DNA of 33,726 nucleotides, taken from Streptomyces sp. AV19. Lineage in GTDB: Bacteria; Actinomycetota; Actinomycetes; Streptomycetales; Streptomycetaceae. The stretch covers positions 830,367-864,092 of the forward strand of contig NZ_JAEAMR010000003.1 of the NCBI RefSeq assembly GCF_015999245.1, written 5' to 3'. Within the stretch, counting starts at the first letter, position 1; each line of letters begins with the position of its first letter. Made by a program: the position numbers and the translations under genes. Positions 15,461-22,858 of the stretch are shown piece after piece. The notes under the pieces are model-generated. The model saw only the letters and a program-made list of their open reading frames with translations. It was not told the origin of the DNA and made no database searches.

Positions 15461-16112
15461 GCGGGAACTCGTCCCCCAACTCCCGGAAGACGGCGGTGTT
15501 CAGCGCGAACGCCCGCTTGCACTCGCCGATCACCTGCTGCTTCTCCAGGTCGTCGAGCGGGAGCGCGTCGAGCAGGGCGCGGTATTCGCGCTTGAAGGCG
15601 GCGGGGTTGCCGATGCCCTCGAAGACATAGAAGCGGACGCCGTCGCCCTTGCGGGCGAAGCCCCAGGTCTTCTCCGCGGTGCCGCGGATGATCTGGCCGC
15701 CGGAGAGGTCGCCGAGGTAGCGGGTGTAGTGGTGGGCGACGTAGCCCGCGGGCCAGGTGCGGGCGCACTCCTCGATGCGGGCGGCGTACGCCCGGGTGGC
15801 GGGGAGTGCGGACAGGTGTGTGCGCCAGTCGGGGCCGCCGAGGTGCGCCAGGTCACGCTCCAGTTGGGTGGTGCGGGCGAGTTCGGGCTGTATGAACGGG
15901 CCGGCGACGGGGTCGTCGGCGAGGGCCGTGGCGGCGGATTCCAGGGCGCGGTAGACGAACCAGAGCTGCTCGGTGTACCGCCGGTACGCGGTGACGGCGA
16001 GCCGGCCGCCGAGCATGTTGCTCATGAACGACGAGTTCTCGGCTTCCGTGTGCTGCGCGTGCGAGGCGGTGCGGATCAGCGTGGAGAACGGCGTCGCGGC
16101 GGGCGAGTCCAA
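15450..16112 (-). CDS. Heme oxygenase (HmuO/HO-1 type)
   Basis: The product has 220 residues, the normal length of bacterial HO-1-type enzymes, which split heme into biliverdin, CO and ferrous iron. The proximal heme ligand is His21 in AQHTEAENSSFM. The distal helix with flexible glycines is YLGDLSGGQIIRG (132-144). There is no signal peptide, so it is cytosolic. The start is a TTG at 16112 with GGAGG five bases upstream; no in-frame ATG lies before the essential histidine. A good iron box about 50 bp upstream predicts induction under iron shortage. It completes the heme-use pathway with hmuTUV and the HtaA proteins. Confidence 0.96.
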   Translation of the reverse strand: MDSPAATPFSTLIRTASHAQHTEAENSSFMSNMLGGRLAVTAYRRYTEQLWFVYRALESAATALADDPVAGPFIQPELARTTQLERDLAHLGGPDWRTHLSALPATRAYAARIEECARTWPAGYVAHHYTRYLGDLSGGQIIRGTAEKTWGFARKGDGVRFYVFEGIGNPAAFKREYRALLDALPLDDLEKQQVIGECKRAFALNTAVFRELGDEFPLSA

Positions 16113-16160
16113 AGCGGCCTCCGGGGACGTGGGGACGGGAGTCGACGACTCCGCATTCTG

Positions 16161-16179
16161 TAAGGTTAGGCTTGCCTAA
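16161..16179. promoter_or_regulatory. Iron box upstream of heme oxygenase
   Basis: TAAGGTTAGGCTTGCCTAA matches the DmdR1/IdeR iron box at all but about two positions. It lies 49 bp upstream of the heme oxygenase TTG. It also lies 46 bp before the end of the hydrolase gene, which comes from the other side on the same strand and so is not its target. Confidence 0.88.
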
Positions 16180-16225
16180 GTCAATGTGTTCCCGACGAGC
16201 TGTCGGAAAAACCCTACTGCTCGGC

Positions 16226-17155
16226 TCAGGGGGAGCGCAGCAGTGCGGAGAAATCCGCGTAGAGCTCGGCCACCGCGGCGTCCACCGCGGCGGAGTGGGA
16301 GTCGAAGTTCAGGAAGCCGTGGATCAGCCCGGGGAACCGGTGCGCGCGCACCGGGACCCCGGCGGCGGCCAGGGCGTCGGCGTAGGCCAGTGTTTCGTCG
16401 CGCAGCGGGTCGGTCTCGCCGCAGCCGATCACGGCGGGGGCCACGCCCGCGAGGCTGTCGGCGAGCAGCGGGGACGCGGGGGCGTGGTCGGCGGCGTCCG
16501 GGGCGTCGGCGAGGTAGAGCCGGGTGACGTGGTCGATTTCGTCGGCCGTGAGCAGGGGGCCGTCGGCGTGCTCCGTGCGGGACGGGTGGCGGTCACGGCC
16601 GGTGCGCAGGTCGGTGGCCGGGTAGGCGAGCAGCTGGGCGGCCAGGGGGCGGCCCTCGTCCCGGAAGGCCAGGGCTACTCCGGCGGCCAGGTTGCCGCCG
16701 GCGCTGTCCCCGGCGACGCCGAACCGGCCGCCGCCGTCGGAGAGTTGACGGGCGACGGCCAGGCAGTCGTCGTACGCGGCCGGGTACGGGTGCTCGGGGG
16801 CCAGCCGGTAGTCGACGGCGACCACCTCGGCGTCCAGGTCCCGGCACAGGCGGCGGCAGACCCCGTCGTGGGTGTCGAGGTCCCCGAGGACGAAGCCGCC
16901 GCCGTGGAAGAAGACGACCGTCGGCACGGTCTCCCCGCCCGGCGGGCGGTACGTCCGGACCGGGACCCCGGCCAGGACGGCGTCCTCGACGGAGCCGACC
17001 GGCAGGGGCGGCCGCGGCGCGACGGCCAGGGACATCGTCCGGCCGCCCGCCCGCATCTCCTCGACGGCCGGCGGGGCGGCGGGCGGTGGTCCGCCCGCCG
17101 GGTCGATTCCGCAGCGCTCCAGCAGCGCGGCGATCTCGGGGTCGACAGTCGTCAT
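16226..17155 (-). CDS. Alpha/beta hydrolase, hormone-sensitive-lipase type esterase
   Basis: The product has 309 residues. The oxyanion-hole motif HGGGF (84-88), nucleophile GDSAGG (Ser151), acid GETDP (Asp249) and histidine in LIHGF (His279) give a complete catalytic triad of the HSL/bacterial esterase family IV. YRLAPEHPYPAAYDD (116-130) is also typical. There is no signal peptide, so it is expected in the cytosol. Substrate unknown; short acyl esters are usual. It lies 33 bp downstream of map on the same strand and may be read with it. Its placement next to the heme genes appears incidental. Confidence 0.93.
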   Translation of the reverse strand: MTTVDPEIAALLERCGIDPAGGPPPAAPPAVEEMRAGGRTMSLAVAPRPPLPVGSVEDAVLAGVPVRTYRPPGGETVPTVVFFHGGGFVLGDLDTHDGVCRRLCRDLDAEVVAVDYRLAPEHPYPAAYDDCLAVARQLSDGGGRFGVAGDSAGGNLAAGVALAFRDEGRPLAAQLLAYPATDLRTGRDRHPSRTEHADGPLLTADEIDHVTRLYLADAPDAADHAPASPLLADSLAGVAPAVIGCGETDPLRDETLAYADALAAAGVPVRAHRFPGLIHGFLNFDSHSAAVDAAVAELYADFSALLRSP

Positions 17156-17188
17156 CGGCGCACCTCCCGGCCGGGCCGGGGCGTGCCC

Positions 17189-18046
17189 TTACGGGAGCGT
17201 GAGGATCTCCGCCCCGGTGTCCGTCACCACCAGTGTGTGCTCGAACTGCGCGGTCCGCTTCCTGTCCTTGGTGACGACCGTCCAGCCGTCCTCCCACATG
17301 TCGTACTCGTACGTCCCCAGCGTCAGCATCGGCTCGATCGTGAAGGTCATGCCGGGCTGGATGAGGGTGTCGTGGTGAGGGCTGTCGTAGTGCGGGACGA
17401 TCAGGCCGGAGTGGAAGGACGAGTTGATGCCGTGGCCGGTGAAGTCCCGGACCACGCCGTAGCCGAAGCGCTTGGCGTACGACTCGATGACACGGCCGAT
17501 GATGTTGATCCGGCGGCCGGGCTTGACCGCCTTGATCGCGCGGGCGAGCGACTCGCGGGTGCGCTCGACCAGGAGGCGGGACTCCTCGTCCACGTCGCCG
17601 CAGAGGTAGGTGGCGTTGTTGTCGCCGTGCACGCCGCCGATGTAGGCCGTCACGTCGAGGTTGACGATGTCGCCGTCGCGCAGCACGGTCGAGTCGGGGA
17701 TGCCGTGGCAGATGACCTCGTTGACCGACGCGCACAGGGACTTGGGGAAGCCGCGGTAGCCGAGGGTGGAGGGATAGGCGCCGTGGTCGCACATGAACTC
17801 GTGCGCGACCCGGTCGAGCTCGTCCGTCGTCACGCCGGGAGCGATGTGCTTGGCCGCCTCCTCCATCGCCTGCGCGGCGATGCGGCCCGCGATCCGCATG
17901 CGCTCGATCGTTTCGGCGTCCTGGACCTCGGGGCCGGTGTACGGGGTGGGGGCGTCCTTGCCCACGTACTCGGGCCGGCGGACGGCCGTGGGGACGGAGC
18001 GGGTGGGGGAGAGTTTCCCCGGGACGAGAAGCGACTGGCCAGACAT
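17189..18046 (-). CDS. Methionine aminopeptidase, type I
   Basis: The product has 285 residues from the ATG at 18046 ([12 protein letters not shown]); the long upstream extension in frame runs into a gene on the other strand and is rejected. All five metal ligands are present: Asp131, Asp142, His205, Glu238 and Glu269, together with His114. The enzyme removes the initiator methionine from new proteins. The N-terminal extension of about 40 residues with PTPYTGPE is normal for the longer actinobacterial MetAP. A Streptomyces genome usually carries more than one map gene, so I cannot say whether this one is essential. Confidence 0.96.
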   Translation of the reverse strand: MSGQSLLVPGKLSPTRSVPTAVRRPEYVGKDAPTPYTGPEVQDAETIERMRIAGRIAAQAMEEAAKHIAPGVTTDELDRVAHEFMCDHGAYPSTLGYRGFPKSLCASVNEVICHGIPDSTVLRDGDIVNLDVTAYIGGVHGDNNATYLCGDVDEESRLLVERTRESLARAIKAVKPGRRINIIGRVIESYAKRFGYGVVRDFTGHGINSSFHSGLIVPHYDSPHHDTLIQPGMTFTIEPMLTLGTYEYDMWEDGWTVVTKDRKRTAQFEHTLVVTDTGAEILTLP

Positions 18047-18115
18047 GCCTGCGAGTGTAGTCACGGCCGGTCGGGGACCATGTGGGCGAGAGTCCGCGGA
18101 GGCGAGGAGGTCGTG

Positions 18116-18325
18116 ATGGCACTGTTCAAGAGGCGCACGGCGGGCAAACCGGGCGAGTGGTACTACTGCCTGGAGCACGGGACGGTCGAGGAAGGGCCGC
18201 AGTGCCGGGCGGCCGATCGCATGGGGCCGTACGAGAGCCATGAAGAGGCGTCCCGTGCGATGGAGACGGCGCGGGAGCGGAACGAGGCGTGGCGGGAGGA
18301 TCCGCGGTGGCGGGATGAGGACTGA
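18116..18325 (+). CDS. Small conserved SPOR-like protein
   Basis: The product has 69 residues from the ATG at 18116, with GAGGAGG five bases upstream. It reads [27 protein letters not shown], then [32 protein letters not shown] recall it as a conserved Streptomyces small protein sometimes labelled SPOR domain-containing, from the GPY..HEEA.RA pattern. Two cysteines (C-x11-C, with a histidine between) might bind metal. No signal peptide. It diverges from map across 69 bp, and its stop codon directly abuts palindromic element copy 3. Confidence 0.85.
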   Translation: MALFKRRTAGKPGEWYYCLEHGTVEEGPQCRAADRMGPYESHEEASRAMETARERNEAWREDPRWRDED

Positions 18326-18662
18326 GCCCCGGACCCGCCCTTTCCCGTTTCTTCCGGGGCTTCGCCCCGGGGCCCGGCACCGCGCTCCGCGCGGTGGTGC
18401 GGGGGCTTCACCCCCTGCGCCCCCTTCCGGGGCTCCGCCCCGGACCCCGTGTCGCGGCTTCGCCGCTCGTCCTCAAGCTCCCCGGAGGGGGCGACTCCCG
18501 GACGGGCAGGATCGGCGCGCCAATCCAGCCCGTCCGGCGTTTGAGGACAACCGCGCGGAGCGCGGTTTCGGGGGTGCTGGGGGCGGAGCCCCCGCTCACC
18601 GCGCGGCGAAGCCGCACCCGGGGCCGGGTCCCCGCCCCGGGAAACGGTGAAAGGGCGGGGAG
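18326..18662. repeat. Mosaic palindromic intergenic element, copy 3
   Basis: It begins at the base after the stop of the small protein and ends 25 bp before the stop of the convergent MFS gene. The outer arms are CCCTTTCCCGTTTC on the left (one base short of copy 2) and GAAACGGTGAAAGGGC on the right. The inner pair is CCTCAAGCTCCCCGG plus an insert on the left and CCCGTCCGGCGTTTGAGG on the right. Its place between convergent genes fits a two-way terminator. Confidence 0.85.
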
Positions 18663-18686
18663 GGGTAAAACCCCCGGGCACGGCGG

Positions 18687-20021
18687 CTACGCCGCCTCCG
18701 TCACGCCCGCCGACCCGCCCGCGCGCAGTTTCCGCATGCGCACCGCATGCTCATCCGTCCGCTGGTCGTACGCCAGCAGCTTCGGCAGCGTCAGGGCCAG
18801 CAGGCCCACCGACGCCACGCACGCCAGCCCGCCCGCCCAGATCGAGGCGCGCACGTTCGTCAGCGACGCCATGCCGCCCGCCCGGACCTGGCCCAGCTGC
18901 GGGCCCACCGTGTAGGAGAGCACCTCGATGCCCGCGAGGCGGCCGCGCAGCGCGTCGGGGATGGTCTGGTCCCACATCGCCGAGCGGAACAGGCCGCTCA
19001 CCGTGTCGAACGCCCCGGCCAGGCCCAGCATCACCAGCACCAGCCAGATGTTGCCCATCCAGCCCGCCAGCGCCATGGCCGCGCCCCAGCCGAGCGCGGC
19101 CCCGACGACCATCCGGCCGTGCCGGTGGACCCGGGGGACCCAGCCGCTGGTCAGGCTCACCAGCAGGGAGCCCACGGCGGAGGCCGAGTACATCAGGCCG
19201 AGCGCCCAGGGCGCGCCGAGATCGTCGGCGAGGAACGGGAAGATCGCGTTGGGGAAGGCGAAGAACATCGCCGCCAGGTCGACCGCGTACGTGCCGAGGA
19301 GTTCCTTGCGGCTCCAGGCGTAGCGGGCGCCCTCCAGGATGCCGCGCAGCGACGGCTTCTCGGCGTCGTGCGCGGCGGGGGAGGCGGCGAGGCCCACGGT
19401 GAGGACCACGGAGATCGCGTAGGAGACCACGTCCAGGGCGTAGGCCCAGGTCAGGCCGCCGAAGGCGATGACCATGCCGGCCGCGGAGGGGCCGGCGATG
19501 GCGCCGACCTGCCAGCGCATGCTGTTGAGCGCGGTGGCGGCGGGCAGCTGGTCGTGCGCCACCACGCGCGGCAGGATCGCCTGGAGGGCCGGGCGCTGGA
19601 GGCCGGTGAGCGCGCTGACGACGGCGGCGACGACGTACAGCGGCCAGACCAGCGGATGCGGCAGCACCGTGTTGAGCAGCAGCATTCCGCTGAGGACGCC
19701 GAGGCCGGCCTCGGTCCACAGGATCAGCTTGCGGCGGTCGAGCGCGTCCGCGAGGGCGCCGCCGTACAGGCCGAAGACGATCAGCGGGACGAGCTCGACG
19801 GCGCCGATCGCGCCGACGGCGAGGGCCGAGCCGGTGAGCTCCTTGAGCTGCACGGGCAGGGCCACGAAGGTCAGGAAGCTGCCGAAGACCGTGACGAGCC
19901 CGGCCAGCCACATCCGGCGGAAGTCGGCGGAGGAGCGCCAGGGGGTCAGGTCGGGGAGGAGGGCGCGCAGCCGGGACGAGGGGGATGCGGGGGGCGAGGG
20001 GGGATGGTCGTGCTCGGTCAC
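18687..20021 (-). CDS. MFS transporter, EntS-like (MFS_3) exporter
   Basis: The product has 444 residues with a GTG start (VTEHDHPP) and about 12 membrane helices. The first loop GGALADALDRRKLI is the MFS motif A, and LTGLQRPALQAILPRVV with ATALNSMRWQVGAIAGPSAAG matches the MFS_3 / enterobactin-exporter EntS-like group. Such proteins export siderophores or other small molecules. The iron context makes a siderophore role attractive, but no siderophore synthesis genes or iron box are seen here, so the substrate is open. Cytoplasmic N-tail rich in Pro/Ser. Confidence 0.88.
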   Translation of the reverse strand: MTEHDHPPSPPASPSSRLRALLPDLTPWRSSADFRRMWLAGLVTVFGSFLTFVALPVQLKELTGSALAVGAIGAVELVPLIVFGLYGGALADALDRRKLILWTEAGLGVLSGMLLLNTVLPHPLVWPLYVVAAVVSALTGLQRPALQAILPRVVAHDQLPAATALNSMRWQVGAIAGPSAAGMVIAFGGLTWAYALDVVSYAISVVLTVGLAASPAAHDAEKPSLRGILEGARYAWSRKELLGTYAVDLAAMFFAFPNAIFPFLADDLGAPWALGLMYSASAVGSLLVSLTSGWVPRVHRHGRMVVGAALGWGAAMALAGWMGNIWLVLVMLGLAGAFDTVSGLFRSAMWDQTIPDALRGRLAGIEVLSYTVGPQLGQVRAGGMASLTNVRASIWAGGLACVASVGLLALTLPKLLAYDQRTDEHAVRMRKLRAGGSAGVTEAA

Positions 20022-20092
20022 GAGGGAACATGGTCCGTGTCCGAATGGTCAGGAGCAAACCAATTTCCCAAGCCGGTCGGTCACTGGCGGTC

Positions 20093-20716
20093 TCACCAGC
20101 GGTGCGGAGGCGGTGCCGAGAGCTGCTCCGCGAGACGCGAGAGCCGGTCGAGGAAACGGCGCCCGCGCGGGGCGTCCTCCGCTGCGGCGGCGCTGATCAG
20201 GTGCTGGACCGCGTCCAGGTCCGGCCGGTCCGGCCGGTCCGGCCCCGCGGCCGCCGGCACGCAGAGCACGTCGTGCGCGAGCGAGCGCAGCCGCGGATCG
20301 TCGGCGGTGCCCCCCAGCGCCAGGATCGTCGCCCCGCCGCGGCGGACGTCGTCCACCCGCTCCAACAGGCCGTCCCCGGCCGGTGGTCCGTCCTGCGGCG
20401 TCACCACCAGCAGCGTGCCGTCGTGCCCGGCCGCCGACAGCCGCTCCAGCCCGGCGGACAGATGGGCCGGTGCGCCCGGCGGCACCCGGTGGCGGACGAG
20501 GGTGGGGGCGAGCTCCGGCAGCCCGCACCGGGCCGCCTCCTCGTCCAGGTGCGCCGCCAGGTGCCACGGCTCGTACCCGTCCGTCCCCACCAGCAGCAGC
20601 CCCCCGCCGCGCGCCACGGCCGAGTGCCGCAGCGCCCCGGCGAACCGGCGCGTCTCCCGCAACCACTCGGTCCCGGCGAGGACTTCGCGCAGCAGCGCGA
20701 CACCCACAGCGTCCAT
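20093..20716 (-). CDS. Conserved protein with a SIS-like fold pattern, function unknown
   Basis: The product has 207 residues. I recognise no named family. The pattern GGGLLLVGTDGYEPWHLAAHLDEEA, then GTLLVVTPQDGPP and ATILALGGTADDPRLRSLAHDVLCVPAA, resembles the sugar-isomerase (SIS) nucleotide-like fold, where a phosphosugar sits at the helix ends. This is inferred from strand/helix rhythm only. A short RPD triple repeat follows (GPDRPDRPD). It has no signal or membrane segment. The MFS gene starts 71 bp downstream on the same strand, so the two may form an operon. Confidence 0.7.
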   Translation of the reverse strand: MDAVGVALLREVLAGTEWLRETRRFAGALRHSAVARGGGLLLVGTDGYEPWHLAAHLDEEAARCGLPELAPTLVRHRVPPGAPAHLSAGLERLSAAGHDGTLLVVTPQDGPPAGDGLLERVDDVRRGGATILALGGTADDPRLRSLAHDVLCVPAAAGPDRPDRPDLDAVQHLISAAAAEDAPRGRRFLDRLSRLAEQLSAPPPHRW

Positions 20717-20873
20717 GGGCGGATCCTGCCGCGACGGGAGGGGCCCGACACCGCCTCCGGGGCGGTCTCACCCGTTCGTGACCGGTGCGCGGAAGCGTGA
20801 CCGGCGTGCAGGGGCATAACCGGCGTACAGGGTCGTGGCGGGTGTTGCGGGGGCGCGTGACAGTATCGCTGTC

Positions 20874-21611
20874 ATGACAGCTTCCACAGACTCCACCGGG
20901 GACTCCACCGGCGCGGCAAAGACCCCAACAAAGGCTCCTGCAAAGGACCCTTGGGACCTTCCCGACGTTTCCGGCCTGGTGGTCGGCGTGCTCGGCGGCA
21001 CCGGCGACCAGGGCCGCGGTCTGGCCCACCGGCTGGCCAGGGCGGGCCAGCGAGTGATCATCGGCTCGCGCGCGGCCGACCGCGCGAAGACCGCCGCGGC
21101 CGAACTGGGCCTGGGCGTCGAGGGCGCCGACAACGCCGAGTGCGCGCGGCGCAGCGACGTCGTCATCGTCGCCGTGCCGTGGGACGGCCACGGCGCGACC
21201 CTGGAGGCGCTGCGCGAGGAGCTCGCCGGGAAGCTCGTCATCGACTGCGTCAACCCGCTCGGCTTCGACAAGCAGGGCGCGTACGCGCTCGAGCCGGAGG
21301 AGGGCAGCGCCGCGCAGCAGGCGGCCGCGCTCCTGCCGGAGTCCCGCGTGACGGCCGCCTTCCACCACCTGTCCGCCGTGCTGCTCCTGGACCCGGAGAT
21401 CGAGGAGATCGACACCGACGTGATGGTGCTCGGCGAGAAGCGCGCCGACACGGACGTCGTCCAGGCGCTGGCCGCCCGCATCCCGGGGATGCGCGGCGTC
21501 TTCGCCGGCCGGCTGCGCAACGCGCACCAGGTGGAGTCGCTGGTCGCCAACCTGATCTCGACGAACCGGCGTTACAAGGCGCACGCGGGGCTGCGCGTCA
21601 CCGACGTGTGA
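20874..21611 (+). CDS. NADPH-dependent F420 reductase family protein
   Basis: The product has 245 residues from the ATG at 20874. A Thr/Ala/Lys-rich tail of about 30 residues precedes a Rossmann domain with GVLGGTGDQGRGLAHRLARAGQRVIIGSR (38-66; nucleotide loop GGTGDQG). VIVAVPWDGHGATLEAL, VIDCVNPLGFD and the end region with ...GRLRNAHQVESLVANLI match F420H2:NADP oxidoreductase (Fno/NpdG). It would exchange hydride between NADPH and F420 in the cytosol. No clear Shine-Dalgarno is present; TGACAG-5-CTGTCA (20858-20874) is an inverted repeat touching the start codon. Confidence 0.9.
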   Translation: MTASTDSTGDSTGAAKTPTKAPAKDPWDLPDVSGLVVGVLGGTGDQGRGLAHRLARAGQRVIIGSRAADRAKTAAAELGLGVEGADNAECARRSDVVIVAVPWDGHGATLEALREELAGKLVIDCVNPLGFDKQGAYALEPEEGSAAQQAAALLPESRVTAAFHHLSAVLLLDPEIEEIDTDVMVLGEKRADTDVVQALAARIPGMRGVFAGRLRNAHQVESLVANLISTNRRYKAHAGLRVTDV

Positions 21612-21697
21612 GCGAAGAGGGGCATGGGGGACAATGTCCGGGAACGTATGTACGCGTATGCGTCCGCGTCCCCGCTTCCCGGACAGGAGCCGCCCCC

Positions 21698-21886
21698 ATG
21701 CCCCGCCTCGCCCTCTACGCCATCGCCCTCTGCGTCCTCGCCGCCGCGGCCGCCGTGGTGTCCTTCGTGCACGGCAGCTGGCTCGGCGTCGTGTGGCTGC
21801 TGCTGATGGGCGTGGCCTCCAACATGGCCTGGTACTACGTCCGCAAGCAGAAGAACGACCGCGCGGCGGCCTCCGTCGGCGAGTGA
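21698..21886 (+). CDS. Small two-helix membrane protein
   Basis: The product has 62 residues from the ATG at 21698, with AGGAG eight bases upstream. Two hydrophobic segments (about 3-24 and 27-46) are followed by the basic cytoplasmic tail YYVRKQKNDRAAASVGE. Function unknown. It follows the F420 reductase by 86 bp on the same strand. Its end is part of a short direct repeat that includes the stop codon. Confidence 0.75.
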   Translation: MPRLALYAIALCVLAAAAAVVSFVHGSWLGVVWLLLMGVASNMAWYYVRKQKNDRAAASVGE

Positions 21887-21920
21887 CGCCGGCGTCGGCG
21901 AGTGACGTCGGCGAGTGACG
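21875..21920. repeat. Three copies of GTCGGCGAGTGACG across a stop codon
   Basis: Copies lie at 21875-21888, 21894-21907 and 21907-21920. Each includes GAG TGA; only the first is in frame with the small membrane protein, ending it with VGE-stop. The repeats make up almost all of the 38 bp between this gene and the convergent protease gene. Confidence 0.85.
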
Positions 21921-21924
21921 GGCC

Positions 21925-22746
21925 TCAGCGGACGAGGGTCCACTGGGACATCTCGGCCGGTGACGGGACGTGCTCGGGCGCGTCCCAGAAGCGGAACAGC
22001 TCGCGGCCCCAGAAGGCGTCCCAGTCCCTGACGCCCAACGCGTCCAGCGCCCCGTAGACCAGGTCGAAGAACGCGTGGTTGACCTCCGGGATCCACAGGA
22101 ACCCGAAGACCGCCAGCAGACCGAACGGAGCGAACGGCTCCACCTGCCGCCGCACCCCGTGCGACAGCCACGGCTCGATGATCCCGTAGCCGTCCATGCC
22201 GGGGACCGGCAGCAGGTTGAGGATCGCCGCCGACACCTGGAGCAGGGCCAGGAAGGCCAGCGCGTAACGGAAGTTGTCCGGCACGCCGTCGAGCGCGCCC
22301 AGCCAGAACGGCGCGGCGCACACCACCGCGAACAGCACGTTCGCCAGCGGGCCGGCGGCCGAGATCAGGCTGTGCTTCCAGCGTCCCTCGATGCGGTGCC
22401 GCTCGATGAAGACCGCGCCGCCGGGCAGGCCGATCCCGCCCATGATCACGAAGATCACCGGGAGGACGATGCTCAGCACGGCGTGCGTGTACTTCAGCGG
22501 GTTGAGGGTGAGATAGCCCTTCGCCCCGACCGTGATGTCCCCGCCGTGCAGCGCGGTGCGCGCGTGCGCGTACTCGTGGAGGCAGAGCGAGACCACCCAG
22601 CCGGAGACGACGAACAGGAACACGGCGAAGCCGGGGCTCGCCGCGTAGTCGGTCCACACCGCCCAGATGGAGACCGCCATGACGGCGACGAGGGCGAGGA
22701 AGACGGGGCTCACGCGGCGTTCGGCGTGAGTCGCGCCGGATGTCAT
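21925..22746 (-). CDS. M50 site-2-type intramembrane metalloprotease
   Basis: The product has 273 residues from the ATG at 22746 (GGGAG upstream); the longer frame to 22851 covers the promoter region. The zinc motif HEYAH is at 57-61 within a membrane segment, and NLLPVPGMDGYGI in the second half supplies the DG-type ligand of the family. About six membrane helices. No PDZ or CBS domain, so it is a minimal site-2 protease, which would cut inside a membrane protein; the substrate (for example an anti-sigma factor) is unknown. It diverges from the giant regulator gene across 112 bp. Confidence 0.92.
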   Translation of the reverse strand: MTSGATHAERRVSPVFLALVAVMAVSIWAVWTDYAASPGFAVFLFVVSGWVVSLCLHEYAHARTALHGGDITVGAKGYLTLNPLKYTHAVLSIVLPVIFVIMGGIGLPGGAVFIERHRIEGRWKHSLISAAGPLANVLFAVVCAAPFWLGALDGVPDNFRYALAFLALLQVSAAILNLLPVPGMDGYGIIEPWLSHGVRRQVEPFAPFGLLAVFGFLWIPEVNHAFFDLVYGALDALGVRDWDAFWGRELFRFWDAPEHVPSPAEMSQWTLVR

Positions 22747-22820
22747 GGCGATGTGCTCCCGGTGTCGGTGGCGGGCGGGTCGGTGTACCGGCCGACGGTA
22801 CTTGGTCGCGGTCGGAAAGT

Positions 22821-22834
22821 CGTAACGCGTTACG
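22821..22834. promoter_or_regulatory. Perfect palindrome CGTAACGCGTTACG in a divergent promoter
   Basis: This 14-base perfect palindrome lies 75 bp upstream of the protease gene and 25 bp upstream of the regulator GTG. A further half-site CGTTACG occurs at 22862-22868 within the first codons of the regulator. It looks like an operator; the binding protein is unknown. Confidence 0.5.
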
Positions 22835-22858
22835 AGGACGAGCGGGGACAATGACCCG

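Noticed and set aside
18687..20021. Siderophore gene cluster around the EntS-like exporter
   Set aside because: No synthetase, hydroxylase or siderophore-binding protein genes and no iron box near it.
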